The notes under the pieces are model-generated. The model was not told the origin of the DNA. It worked only from the letters and a program-made list of their open reading frames with translations, and made no database searches. Below, piece after piece: positions 1 to 7,612 of a stretch of DNA of 10,273 bases. The DNA is from Bacillota bacterium (GTDB lineage: Bacteria > Bacillota > Clostridia > Acetivibrionales > DTU013). The number at the start of each line of letters is the position of its first letter. The first letter of the stretch is position 1. A program made the position numbers and the translations under genes. The stretch lies in assembly GCA_023411645.1 (NCBI GenBank), contig JAEYON010000084.1:1-10273 (forward strand). Direction: 5' to 3'.

Positions 1-3000
1 GTTCCTTTGGGGTTGAAGTTGCCGTTCTCATCAAGCTTTGCAATACCGGAATTTACGAGCGCCTGTACGCTGCTTTTTGCCCATGAGCTTACGCTGTCAA
101 TATCGTTTATGGCAACCTCGTCTCCGCTTAACTGTGCGCCGTTCATGGCGGCAACTCTGTTGGTGATTACCGCGAGCTGCTCCATCGTAAGCTTCTCATC
201 TTCAAAATAGTTGCCTTTCCCGTCACCGAGCAGCAGACCCTGCTGCTTTGCAAACTCTACAGGGCTTGGCACGCCAGCCAGGAGCAGCTCAAATAATTGT
301 GCTCTTGTGAGGGGTTCGTCAGTCTGCTGTTGTTCAAAGGAAATGATAGAGTCATACAAATCCTTATTGGCAGATATTTTTTCTGTACTGCCCACTGTTG
401 AGTAGGCTCCGTTTTTAAGAAAGCCTTCAAACATGGCAGCCGAGTCTTTGACATCCTGAACCGTAGTGGACTTTATTTCCTGCAATAGCTTCAACTGATC
501 CTCCGAGGATTTGCCCATCACGTAATTGTTGATTGCGTTTGACGCGCCGCTCAACTCGCCTGTGGTTGCGGTGTAGGAGCTGAATGCTTTCAAAATGTAT
601 CTGTCAAGCTCCTCCTGAGTAATGTTTATATTCTTTATGAACTCAGGCAGTCCCTTGTAGACCTCAAAGGTTTCATTTATATTGGGATCTCGGTAGGAGA
701 CAAGCATAAAGGATGTTGAACTGAAGCTGACTATGTTGTCATAAGCGCCATACCCAAATCTGATCATCGGGGTGATGTAGTTTTCATTGATTACAGACCC
801 GATTGGGATAAATTTACCGTTATATTCTGTACCCATATCTTCATATGTGGCAGAAATCATATTGTATTGAACAGTTGTATCAATTGCGATTGCTTCTCTT
901 TGGGCGGGGGGTGTCAGCTTGGAGTAATCCTGCGGGACAATGGCCTTTGCAGGCAGTGCATCGATCAGAGATTTGATCGCTTTCTCATATTGACCAATAC
1001 TGTTTTCATTGCCGGAGAACATTGTGATCATATTTGTACGGTTCAAAACAAGTTCGTGCATAGATTTCAGTTCAGCCAATACTGTATTCGTATCTGACTG
1101 CATTGTCTGCTCCAGCTCTTTAAGGAAATTGTAGTAATCAAGGCCGAAAATGTAATTCTGATATTTAATACAATCATTTGAGAGTGCCAGATTGCGAGTT
1201 ACCAGTATATTTACAGGGTTATTCACGATCTGATTCTTGAGACCTGCTCTTTGCTGTTTTACAGTCTCCAGAATCGTATCAGCATCAACGAATTTAGTAT
1301 TGAGGAGCATCTCTTTGATGAGAGCCAGTTGTTCATCATATTCTTCCATCAGCCCAATCCACGAGGTTGTAATAATGGGAGTAAACTCATTCCAATCCTT
1401 CTGCGGAATGGTTGACATACTGAAGGGTGCCCCGGATAGATATCTCATGGTTAAGGTAGCCAGCTGTTCTTTGTTATACTGCTTTGTATCGAGTTTCCCA
1501 AGCAGGCTGGTGTATAGCTGCAAATAATGAAGCTTTTCTGCTGGTACTGCTGAAACGTCCAGGGCAAGTGAGGTAAGAGCCGTAGCACCTACATCCGCCT
1601 GTGCAGATATGATTCTTACGCCGTCCTGGGATAAAGTTTCTTTGATATTGTATTTTTTTACTTCTACCGGCAGATCTGCAACCTTTACCACCTGAAGATC
1701 TTTTACGACGGCCTGTTCAGCCTCGCCAGCCTCGCGGCTGTTCCATTCGTTATAGGTCTTTGTATCATTTACTATTTTCTCGATTTCCTGGGGACTCATG
1801 GCTGATTTCAGATCTGCCAGGTATTTCTGATGCTGCTCGGACTGCTTCTCAGCAAGCCCTGCTTCCGGGATCGTGGTGACAAGGGCAGCATGGTTATTAT
1901 TTCGGATATACTTTGTTGTCAGATCTTCTATATAGTTTTTGTTGACCTTGTCAGAGATATTTTTAATATTTTGCAGCAAATTGCTATAATAATTCAGATT
2001 ATCGTAATTTGCCCACATAAGGCTTATGCCCGTAGCAAGATTGATGCCCAGATTGCTTACCTCGGTTACGTTTGAGTTGTTGAGCAGCACGGCGGATATG
2101 GTTGCATTGACCATGTCTTTGTCAAACCCTTTTTTCAGAAGACCATCAATACAATCATCCACAAGTGTCTGGAACTCTTTTGCTTTATCCTCATCTGCAC
2201 TTTGCGCTGAGAAGGTTATGACCGGCTGTGTAATGCTATCATTAAGACTAACGGTCAGGTTTGCTCCTATCTGTTTTGCGGCGAAAGCCTGTTTCAACGG
2301 AGAAGTATTCTGATTGAGAACGGTTGCAAGAATACTCAGACCTATTAAATCCTCTTCCGGAACATCTGTCATAGCAAACGCATAATCGATTTGCGCCGCG
2401 TTTTCCGTATTGGAAGCTGCAGAGACAGGGAATTTAAAGGTTTTCTCGGTTTTCTGCTGAAGTGGAGCGATTTTACCGTCGTCAACCTCAATATCCTTTT
2501 TTTCAAATTTACTGAGATAGTTGTCATTAATCAGCTTCAAGAACTTGCTGTAATCGAGATTGCCATAAAGCACCATAAGAGAATTGGATGGATGGTAGTA
2601 TGTTTTATGTGTATTGATAATTTGCTCGTAGGTCAGATCCTTAATTTTCTCAGGATCCCCGCCTGAAATATTAGACTGGATGCTGTTGGGAAATAGAGCA
2701 TCCATAACGTTATAATTTGCCGCCGATGTAATATTTCCAAGTGCGCCCTTCATTTCATTATAAACGGTACCGCTAATAGTGAGTGGTGAATCGGCATCAG
2801 CCATTTCATATCTCCAGGCCTCTCTTAGGAATATATTCTTATCGTTATAGACCGAGGGGTTGTAAACACAGTCCATGTATACGTCAGTAAGCTTGAGCAG
2901 CTGCTCTTCGCTCATGGAGGATACGGGGTACGAGGTTAAGGTTGGGTATGTAAATGCATTGATAAATGTACTGTATGTTTGATTTGCAACAGTAAACAGA

Positions 3001-3350
3001 ACGTTTTTCAGCGGGTACTTTTCCGAGCCGGATACGGAGATATGTTCCAGTATATGATTTGCTCCGGTGTCGTCAACAGCAGGCGTTTTGAAGGTGATTT
3101 CAAATGCTCGGTCAATGTCCTTGCTTTGAATGTACAAAAGCTTCGCGCCTGTTTTTTCATGTTCGAACAGAACTGTTTTTGAATGGATCAAATCCATATC
3201 GCCTATTTCGATTGCTTTAAAACCGGATATCACCTCACCTGCCTTAGGAAGCGGCTTTAACCCTGCTTCCGCGGCGTTCACTGATGTGAACGATAAACAC
3301 AAGCTTAAAATCAGAACAATGGTTAATGAGAGGGAAAGAAATTTTTTCAT
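1..3350 (-). CDS. SLH-anchored M16C (presequence-protease-like) zinc metallopeptidase, 3' end cut by window
   Basis: The frame is open for about 1,116 codons from ATG 3350 to the window edge, so the C-terminus is missing. An AAGGAGT ribosome binding site lies at 3358-3364, 7 nt upstream. Residues 1-26 form a signal peptide ending SVNA. The inverted zinc motif HILEH is at residues 99-103 (about 3042-3056), and the third zinc ligand is probably E199 in YNEMKG; both match human/plant PreP in context (SGSEKYP, NAFT, GGDP, YHPSN). In the second half, RFGYGAY keeps the Arg and Tyr of the family's substrate-gripping R..Y pair and is followed by SYRDPN. The last ~105 residues (below about nt 325) resemble SLH repeats: LTRAQL, GLLLGDGKGNYF, LTMEQLAVITNR, SSWAKSSVQALVNSGI. 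Known M16C enzymes degrade peptides inside a closed chamber. Export plus SLH repeats suggests a wall-attached oligopeptidase, which is inference. It has its own promoter, and a terminator separates it from the upstream L,D-transpeptidase gene. Confidence 0.93.
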   Translation of the reverse strand, partial: MKKFLSLSLTIVLILSLCLSFTSVNAAEAGLKPLPKAGEVISGFKAIEIGDMDLIHSKTVLFEHEKTGAKLLYIQSKDIDRAFEITFKTPAVDDTGANHILEHISVSGSEKYPLKNVLFTVANQTYSTFINAFTYPTLTSYPVSSMSEEQLLKLTDVYMDCVYNPSVYNDKNIFLREAWRYEMADADSPLTISGTVYNEMKGALGNITSAANYNVMDALFPNSIQSNISGGDPEKIKDLTYEQIINTHKTYYHPSNSLMVLYGNLDYSKFLKLINDNYLSKFEKKDIEVDDGKIAPLQQKTEKTFKFPVSAASNTENAAQIDYAFAMTDVPEEDLIGLSILATVLNQNTSPLKQAFAAKQIGANLTVSLNDSITQPVITFSAQSADEDKAKEFQTLVDDCIDGLLKKGFDKDMVNATISAVLLNNSNVTEVSNLGINLATGISLMWANYDNLNYYSNLLQNIKNISDKVNKNYIEDLTTKYIRNNNHAALVTTIPEAGLAEKQSEQHQKYLADLKSAMSPQEIEKIVNDTKTYNEWNSREAGEAEQAVVKDLQVVKVADLPVEVKKYNIKETLSQDGVRIISAQADVGATALTSLALDVSAVPAEKLHYLQLYTSLLGKLDTKQYNKEQLATLTMRYLSGAPFSMSTIPQKDWNEFTPIITTSWIGLMEEYDEQLALIKEMLLNTKFVDADTILETVKQQRAGLKNQIVNNPVNILVTRNLALSNDCIKYQNYIFGLDYYNFLKELEQTMQSDTNTVLAELKSMHELVLNRTNMITMFSGNENSIGQYEKAIKSLIDALPAKAIVPQDYSKLTPPAQREAIAIDTTVQYNMISATYEDMGTEYNGKFIPIGSVINENYITPMIRFGYGAYDNIVSFSSTSFMLVSYRDPNINETFEVYKGLPEFIKNINITQEELDRYILKAFSSYTATTGELSGASNAINNYVMGKSSEDQLKLLQEIKSTTVQDVKDSAAMFEGFLKNGAYSTVGSTEKISANKDLYDSIISFEQQQTDEPLTRAQLFELLLAGVPSPVEFAKQQGLLLGDGKGNYFEDEKLTMEQLAVITNRVAAMNGAQLSGDEVAINDIDSVSSWAKSSVQALVNSGIAKLDENGNFNPKG

Positions 3351-3386
3351 ACTCTGTACTCCTTCTTAAAATTTTACAATACGTCC

Positions 3387-3416
3387 ATTATACGGGGCGA
3401 TTTTCTATTTTGTCTA
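3387..3416 (-). promoter_or_regulatory. Sigma-A-like promoter of the M16C peptidase gene
   Basis: On the minus strand a perfect -10 TATAAT (3387-3392) is preceded after 18 bp by TAGACA (3411-3416), five of six matches to TTGACA. It lies just upstream of the peptidase ribosome binding site, giving a leader of about 30 nt. Confidence 0.6.
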
Positions 3417-3500
3417 CAGATTCCGGATTACTATGAGATATTAATACAAAAGCCAAAAGGTCTGTATACTGCACAATAAGTAACAACGGGTTCATGAAGA

Positions 3501-3533
3501 GAGAGACCACCTGTCTGGCGGTCTCCCTTTTAT
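3501..3533 (-). terminator. Hairpin terminator after the L,D-transpeptidase gene
   Basis: The arms 3503-3511 and 3517-3525 pair over 9 bp around a 5-nt loop. The single non-Watson-Crick position is a G-U pair on the minus-strand transcript, which fits transcription of the leftward L,D-transpeptidase gene whose stop is about 10 nt upstream. The minus-strand tail is pyrimidine-rich (TCTCTCTTC) rather than a pure T run, while the plus-strand tail is CCCTTTT, so it may act in both directions. Confidence 0.6.
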
Positions 3534-3542
3534 TAATGCTTT

Positions 3543-4376
3543 TTATTTTTGTATCACAACTTTGGTTCCTACATACATATAATTATAGAAATCCTCTGCA
3601 TCGGTGTTGGTCAGCCCAACGCAGCCCCATGTCCAGTCGGATCCGTAAGAATCTCTGCCTCCTCCGTGAATGCCTATGCCGCCGCCCAGCGCTGTGTTCT
3701 GTGGAGGTGTTTTACCGTTAATGATGGCGTTGTATATCAAGTTGTATGTCGATTTATCGATCAGTCCGCCGTTAAGTCCACGCGATGCGTCCTCGATATT
3801 AGGATAGCTCAATCTCATCCAACGGGATCCGAGGTATTCATCGGATGGGCTCAACACCAGCTTTTGCGTGATATAAAACGTGCCCTCCGGTGTTTTATGG
3901 TCGCCGGCAATTTGCTTGTCACCCTTTCCGCCGTCGCCAAGCTCCACTGGGTATGACTTCAGCGGAGTTGCATTCTGATAAACGGTCAAGAGCTTATCTG
4001 ATTTATCTACCACCAGATTCAGCCTCAACTGGCCATCCGTCAATCCCTTGGCATTTATAATTTGTGACAGCGATCTGTTGGCGTTCACCGGTATTGTCAA
4101 TGTCTGGCCGGTCAAGATCAAATCTGATTTCAAGTTGTTGCTTGTCTTAATAGTATTAATGGATGTACCGTATACCCTGGATATTTTGTAAAGTGAGTCG
4201 CCGCGCTGAACAACATACCGGATATAAGGCTGTTTTCCGCTTGCCGCGTAGACATTGGTTGTACCCAATGACATAAAATCGGCTGCTGCGGTAGCAACAA
4301 CCAGCGTTACTAATACTAAGCTGATTAAAAGGCCTTTCTTTATTTTATTTCTACGCGTAAATAATCTATTTGTCAT
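3543..4376 (-). CDS. Exported LysM-YkuD L,D-transpeptidase
   Basis: The protein has 277 residues. ATG 4376 is chosen because AGGAGG (4385-4390) lies 8 nt upstream. A basic N-terminus (RRNKIKK) and one hydrophobic segment at about residues 14-33 form a signal peptide or anchor. A LysM peptidoglycan-binding domain covers about residues 52-96 (YVVQRGDSLYKIS to GQTLTIP). A YkuD catalytic domain covers about residues 118-275, with H237 (IGIHGGG) and the nucleophile C252 in DWTWGCVGLTN. This motif differs from the classical SHGC[IV]R[ML], having Trp before GC and Gly in place of Arg; I recall a DWTxGCIALTN-type subgroup of YkuD proteins that it would fit. The family forms 3-3 peptidoglycan cross-links or attaches proteins to the wall using an acyl-Cys intermediate outside the membrane. 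It appears to be a single-gene transcription unit. Confidence 0.92.
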   Translation of the reverse strand: MTNRLFTRRNKIKKGLLISLVLVTLVVATAAADFMSLGTTNVYAASGKQPYIRYVVQRGDSLYKISRVYGTSINTIKTSNNLKSDLILTGQTLTIPVNANRSLSQIINAKGLTDGQLRLNLVVDKSDKLLTVYQNATPLKSYPVELGDGGKGDKQIAGDHKTPEGTFYITQKLVLSPSDEYLGSRWMRLSYPNIEDASRGLNGGLIDKSTYNLIYNAIINGKTPPQNTALGGGIGIHGGGRDSYGSDWTWGCVGLTNTDAEDFYNYMYVGTKVVIQK

Positions 4377-4442
4377 CGCTTTGTCCTCCTATTCCCAATA
4401 AAATGTGTTTTAATGTAAGGGGACTGCCCTGACGGAGTGTAC

Positions 4443-4448
4443 ATTATA
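4443..4448 (-). promoter_or_regulatory. Possible -10 box for the L,D-transpeptidase gene
   Basis: A perfect TATAAT on the minus strand would give a leader of about 60 nt. No convincing -35 box is seen 16-18 bp upstream, so the call rests on the -10 alone. It lies outside the mobile element, so the insertion did not remove it. Confidence 0.3.
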
Positions 4449-4502
4449 ACACGTTATATATCTCAAGCCTAATGTAATTAATGGGGTCATTACAAGTGAA
4501 TG

Positions 4503-4509
4503 GAATAGC
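4503..4509. repeat. Left target-site duplication, GAATAGC
   Basis: GAATAGC abuts the outer end of the left inverted repeat and recurs identically, in direct orientation, immediately outside the right inverted repeat (9224-9230). The ISL3 family is usually reported to make 8-bp duplications. Here 7 bp are perfect and the eighth base differs. Confidence 0.85.
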
Positions 4510-4536
4510 GGCTATCTGCAATCTCGTGTGGGTTTT
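4510..4536 (+). repeat. Left terminal inverted repeat
   Basis: Twenty-four of 27 positions match the reverse complement of 9197-9223. Both begin GGCTAT, share TGCAATCT in the middle and end TGTGGGTTTT. The mismatches are at positions 7, 16 and 17. Confidence 0.88.
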
Positions 4537-4654
4537 GACAATAATATTCAAAAAGAAGGTAAAAAGAAAAGTAGTTTTCTCTGCAATTCTATGTGGGAAA
4601 ACTACTTTTTTATTTTGTGAAAAAAACGTTTTCAATACAATCTTATGTGGGTTT
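4517..4654 (+). repeat. Left-end array of three TGCAATCTTATGTGGG-type motifs
   Basis: Copies lie at 4517-4532 (inside the terminal repeat), 4582-4597 and 4636-4651, all in the same orientation and starting 65 and 54 bp apart. The shared pattern is [T/A][G/C]CAAT, a short variable part and TGTGGG. They point inward and are probable transposase-binding sites, by analogy with elements that have multiple subterminal sites. The region can be read as short open frames on both strands, but these are not credible genes. Confidence 0.7.
4567..4615. terminator. Stem-loop with T-rich flanks on both strands inside the transposon left end
   Basis: Arms 4567-4579 and 4597-4609 form a perfect 13-bp stem (AAAAGTAGTTTTC with its complement) around a 17-nt loop. 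The plus strand continues TTTTATTTT and the minus strand CTTTTT, so it may terminate in both directions: the leftward cargo operon, and any transcript entering from outside. The stem is AT-rich, so its strength is uncertain. Its loop holds almost all of the second TGTGGG motif. Confidence 0.6.
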
Positions 4655-4922
4655 AAGTTTAGAAGTGTCCCCAATATTGAGTTTTTTCTTTCCTCTGGGA
4701 GTTAACGTGGATTACAAAATACAAGAAAAGGCATATTTGTCAGGCTGAAGCCATAAGTCTGTGTTGCGTGTAATATGGATTTCATTCGTAATGATTTCAT
4801 TTAATATGACAAGTTATGTAAATACTTTAGTAGAATAAAATCGAGTTTAACAATAATCTCCACAGTAATAAAGAATAATTTTTCGCCCTTCATGAATCAA
4901 TGCAACTCTATAAATAATTACC
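4655..4922. other. AT-rich non-coding stretch between the transposon left end and the cargo operon
   Basis: No ribosome binding site followed by a credible frame, RNA gene or repeat is visible here. It would form the 3' untranslated part of the cargo transcript if termination is at the hairpin at 4567-4609. Confidence 0.5.
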
Positions 4923-5534
4923 TCAAAGGTACTTTTTCTTTGCAACAACTTGATAGTAATGCCAATGCTTAGATGCTCCTCCAGTAACCTTGCCATCACC
5001 GTTATATTCATAGAAAAATTCTATTTCAAACTCTTTAAATAAATTATGGACTTGTTCTTTGGTATGGAATGTCATATTACTATATTTTGTCCATTCGTCA
5101 TGCTCACCAAACAAATTGCCTGCAAAACGGCCTTTTATGCCTAATGATACATTTATTTGCTCCCAAATACGCCCAAAATATTCGGGCTGACAGAAGGGCA
5201 AGCTTAAGCTGGCATTAATAAAATCAGCCTCAGGAAGGTTAACGCCTTCAAAAGAAGCTTGTTTAGTCGTAAGCTTGCTTTTGTACAGTAAGTTAGTGTT
5301 GTTTTCAATAATTGAAAGCCCTTCCTGTGATTTATCAATAGCTAAAACTTCCCATCCTCGTTTTAATAGTTCAATTGTGTCCATTCCATTGCCACAACCC
5401 AAATCAATAGCGAAACCAGTATAATCACCGAAAAAATTCAATGCTTTTACAAGAGTTTCACGTGGGGCAGGGTTATCAATTGATTTATAATATATATCCC
5501 AATTCCACTGTGAAGTAAGATTTTTGTCCTTCAT
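4923..5534 (-). CDS. Class I SAM-dependent methyltransferase (cargo gene)
   Basis: The protein has 203 residues. Start ATG 5534 has GAGGGG (5541-5546) 6 nt upstream. SAM-binding motif I is AIDLGCGNG at residues 42-50. D67 at the end of the next strand (VLAIDKS) is the expected ribose-binding acid. ADFINASLSLPF (103-114) is the usual post-motif strand. The N-terminal WNWDIYY..IDNPAPRETLVKAL resembles TehB-like and Methyltransf_25-type small-molecule methyltransferases, but the substrate cannot be read from the sequence. No rRNA- or DNA-methylase target motif such as (D/N)PPY is seen. It is the last gene of the leftward cargo operon, 21 nt after the hydrolase stop, and so probably acts with that enzyme and under the AraC regulator. 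Confidence 0.88.
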   Translation of the reverse strand: MKDKNLTSQWNWDIYYKSIDNPAPRETLVKALNFFGDYTGFAIDLGCGNGMDTIELLKRGWEVLAIDKSQEGLSIIENNTNLLYKSKLTTKQASFEGVNLPEADFINASLSLPFCQPEYFGRIWEQINVSLGIKGRFAGNLFGEHDEWTKYSNMTFHTKEQVHNLFKEFEIEFFYEYNGDGKVTGGASKHWHYYQVVAKKKYL

Positions 5535-5555
5535 TATACACCCCTCAAAATCTAA

Positions 5556-6368
5556 CTATACATAATTCAGCATATTGGTAGAGGTAATTCCTCCATTATC
5601 TATTTTCAATATTGTAGATTGTAATATTTGAGATTGGATAGTTCCTTTCTCAAGTGAAACCTTCCATATACTATCAAAATTTCTGGTTAAAACAATATAT
5701 ATTGTAAAGTCAGTCGGATTAAATACCATTGATGCTAACGTTTTAAAGTTGTCTTTCCACGAGCTTGTTTTCTTCAATGTTTCGAAAGCTTCGTCAATAT
5801 AAAAATTATCACGATATTGTATGATATTATCAATTGCAGTTATATATCTATCTGCACCGAATCCATAAACATTTTTATAGTGGATTTCTTTGAAATCACT
5901 ATTCTTAAAATTTGTTATAACTAAAAAATTATCTAACATATGAATTACTTCGTTACAGTTAACTCCTTCTTCTACAATAATAGCTTCCCCGTATTTGTCA
6001 GCGAGCATTTGATGCCCTTTAGGCTTTCTTAGAATTGCATAACGTTTTCCACCAAGAATTCTTAATGCATCCTGAACTGTTGTACCAGTATTAATTAAAG
6101 AATTCGAGAAAACCATACCAGGTATGATTTCAGGACCTTGCTGAATAACTTCGCTGTTATCATCAGGAAGCATATTAAAACATGAAAACATACCTGATGA
6201 ATTCATCCAAGTATTTTTAACGAAAAAGCCCCCTGTACTAAAGCTAAATGTGAAAGCTGATATATCATTAGATGTTTCAATTGCAAACTTTAAATCTACC
6301 TCCTCATGGTAATCGAAATTAAACCCATATATCGGCTTGTTAAAAAAGGCTGCAAATCCTGTACACAT
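5556..6368 (-). CDS. Ntn-hydrolase of the choloylglycine hydrolase / penicillin acylase type (cargo gene)
   Basis: The protein has 270 residues. ATG 6368 is preferred over an upstream in-frame TTG (6386) because GGAAGGAG (6376-6383) sits 7 nt before it and because it places Cys at position 2. Removal of Met would expose Cys2 as the catalytic nucleophile, as in bile salt hydrolases and penicillin V acylase. MCTGFA, D19 (GFNFD; D21 of bile salt hydrolase), N153 (VITNF; N175) and R174 (GADRY; R228) align with known active-site residues. The Arg of GRNMD (R18) is replaced by F16. The protein is shorter than classical members (about 320-340 residues). There is no signal peptide, so it is cytoplasmic. 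The family cleaves linear amide bonds; the substrate here is unknown. It starts 18 nt after the AraC gene stop, in one operon with the methyltransferase. Confidence 0.8.
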   Translation of the reverse strand: MCTGFAAFFNKPIYGFNFDYHEEVDLKFAIETSNDISAFTFSFSTGGFFVKNTWMNSSGMFSCFNMLPDDNSEVIQQGPEIIPGMVFSNSLINTGTTVQDALRILGGKRYAILRKPKGHQMLADKYGEAIIVEEGVNCNEVIHMLDNFLVITNFKNSDFKEIHYKNVYGFGADRYITAIDNIIQYRDNFYIDEAFETLKKTSSWKDNFKTLASMVFNPTDFTIYIVLTRNFDSIWKVSLEKGTIQSQILQSTILKIDNGGITSTNMLNYV

Positions 6369-6386
6369 GTTTCTTCTCCTTCCCAA

Positions 6387-7259
6387 TCAACAAATTGGAA
6401 TAAATAAATCCATCTGCGAATACGGACTACGACAAAATCTGTTATCATAAAATTCCAGCATATCAACCTCAGAACATAATTCAAATCCAGATGACGGAAG
6501 CCATTTGCCAAAAATATAATCAATAGAGTAGTAAAAGTTCTTAAGGAGCTTATGCTGTTCTTCCATTATTGTAAACACTGCATATTTGCATTCAGGGATT
6601 ACCTTACTTACCATACCTTTAGGGATATTTTCAACTTTACCAACTTCAACACACGCAGTGTAAACATAGCGGTTTATTGAACTGTCGAAATAATTTACCC
6701 CGAAACTTTCACCGTACTGAATTCTATAAGGAATTTGATTAATTCTTGGACAGAACTTTTGCCACAGTTTTTCAACCACATGGTTTTGTAAATTACTTTC
6801 AACAGTTGTTTTACACTGCATCCCGACAACCATAAAACCTTTTTTATCGATAAATCTTGGCCCAAGTAATATATTTTTACTTTCAACAAATGCTTTATCA
6901 TTTCCTAATTGTATTTCTTTGAAGATAGGTAAAGGTATATTATTTTTCTTAAATGAAGATGGAGTAACTCCGAATGCATCTTTAAAAAGGCGACTAAAAA
7001 CAATTGGTGAATTAAACCCGCATTCTAAAGCTATTTCAATAAATGTTATTTCGGTTGTTGACAATAGGAACGCAGCTTTGTTCAATCTGTACATTCTTAA
7101 ATACTCTACTGGCGACTGCCCTATTAGTGCATGAAAAACCCTTAAGTAGTGATATTTTGAACAAAATGCTTTTTCAGCTAAATCATCTAATGTAATGACA
7201 TTACTATAATTGCAATGAATGTACTCGATTGAATTTTGAATTCTTTCAATATAGCTCAT
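6387..7259 (-). CDS. AraC-family transcriptional regulator with GyrI-like effector domain (cargo gene)
   Basis: The protein has 290 residues, with ATG 7259 and AAGGGAG (7271-7277) 11 nt upstream, a slightly long spacing. The N-terminal AraC DNA-binding domain covers about residues 5-105, with two helix-turn-helices: LDDLAEKAFCSKYHYLRVFH (24-43) and FIEIALECGFNSPIVFSRLF (73-92), followed by FGVTPSSFKK. The C-terminal part (about 135-290) resembles the GyrI-like small-molecule-binding domain of Rob/BmrR-type regulators (KGFMVVGMQCKTTVESN; the later YAVFTI; the end MDLFIPI). This order, DNA binding first and sensor second, is typical of drug- or metabolite-responsive activators. It is the first gene of the leftward cargo operon, so it probably controls itself, the hydrolase and the methyltransferase in response to an unknown ligand. 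Confidence 0.9.
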   Translation of the reverse strand: MSYIERIQNSIEYIHCNYSNVITLDDLAEKAFCSKYHYLRVFHALIGQSPVEYLRMYRLNKAAFLLSTTEITFIEIALECGFNSPIVFSRLFKDAFGVTPSSFKKNNIPLPIFKEIQLGNDKAFVESKNILLGPRFIDKKGFMVVGMQCKTTVESNLQNHVVEKLWQKFCPRINQIPYRIQYGESFGVNYFDSSINRYVYTACVEVGKVENIPKGMVSKVIPECKYAVFTIMEEQHKLLKNFYYSIDYIFGKWLPSSGFELCSEVDMLEFYDNRFCRSPYSQMDLFIPIC

Positions 7260-7288
7260 ATATAAATTTGCTCCCTTACTTAAGCATT

Positions 7289-7317
7289 ATTATATCTTAT
7301 CAAGGAATTATTGTCTT
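7289..7317 (-). promoter_or_regulatory. Promoter of the cargo operon
   Basis: On the minus strand TATAAT (7289-7294) lies 17 bp from AAGACA (7312-7317; four of six to TTGACA). It is placed to start transcription about 20 nt before the AraC gene start. A weak -35 with a perfect -10 fits an activator-dependent promoter, possibly autoregulated by the AraC protein. Confidence 0.5.
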
Positions 7318-7612
7318 AACTATAATTGCTATATTACAAACAAGGTTAACTGCAAAAAATAAACACTGCCATTCAAGGATTTCTGGTTCCTGGCATAACA
7401 TAAAGCAAGCCCATAATCATATGGTAATGACATAGAGGAGGACCTCAGAAATGGATTATATTCTTATCATTTGTCAGTAATATATAAATAAGGCGAGAAG
7501 TATATCATGATTACTATAACCCGCTGTAGTATTAATAAGGAACTATACTATTATCAGCTAATATAGCAAATAGAATAATTCCTATCTACTCATCAGCTTT
7601 ATTTTTCTTTGC
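7318..7612 (+). other. Gene-free junction between cargo operon and transposase remnant
   Basis: No real gene is seen in this stretch. One notable item is AGGAGG at 7436-7441 followed 9 nt later by ATG 7451 and a nine-codon frame (MDYILIICQ) ending at TAA 7480. This could be the original translation start of the transposase left behind by a deletion, because the transposase homology resumes only about 165 nt after that ATG with its N-terminal domain missing. It could also be chance. No further terminal-repeat motif is visible here. Confidence 0.45.

Noticed and set aside
7..3369. Several plus-strand open frames of 64-96 codons
   Set aside because: All lie antisense to one long minus-strand frame with clear peptidase motifs.
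4517..4651. CRISPR-like array of short repeats
   Set aside because: There are only three degenerate 16-bp copies with unequal spacing, no cas genes, and an inverted counterpart at the other transposon end.
4444..4705. Overlapping open frames of about 75 codons on both strands across the transposon left end
   Set aside because: They translate the terminal-repeat array and its hairpin, have no ribosome binding site, and each strand mirrors the other.
6366..6386. TTG start at 6386 for the Ntn-hydrolase
   Set aside because: It would read through the ribosome binding site and bury the catalytic Cys, which must be residue 2.
7508..7567. Nineteen-codon frame starting at ATG 7508
   Set aside because: It has a weak ribosome binding site, no recognisable content, and lies in a junction region that looks degenerate.
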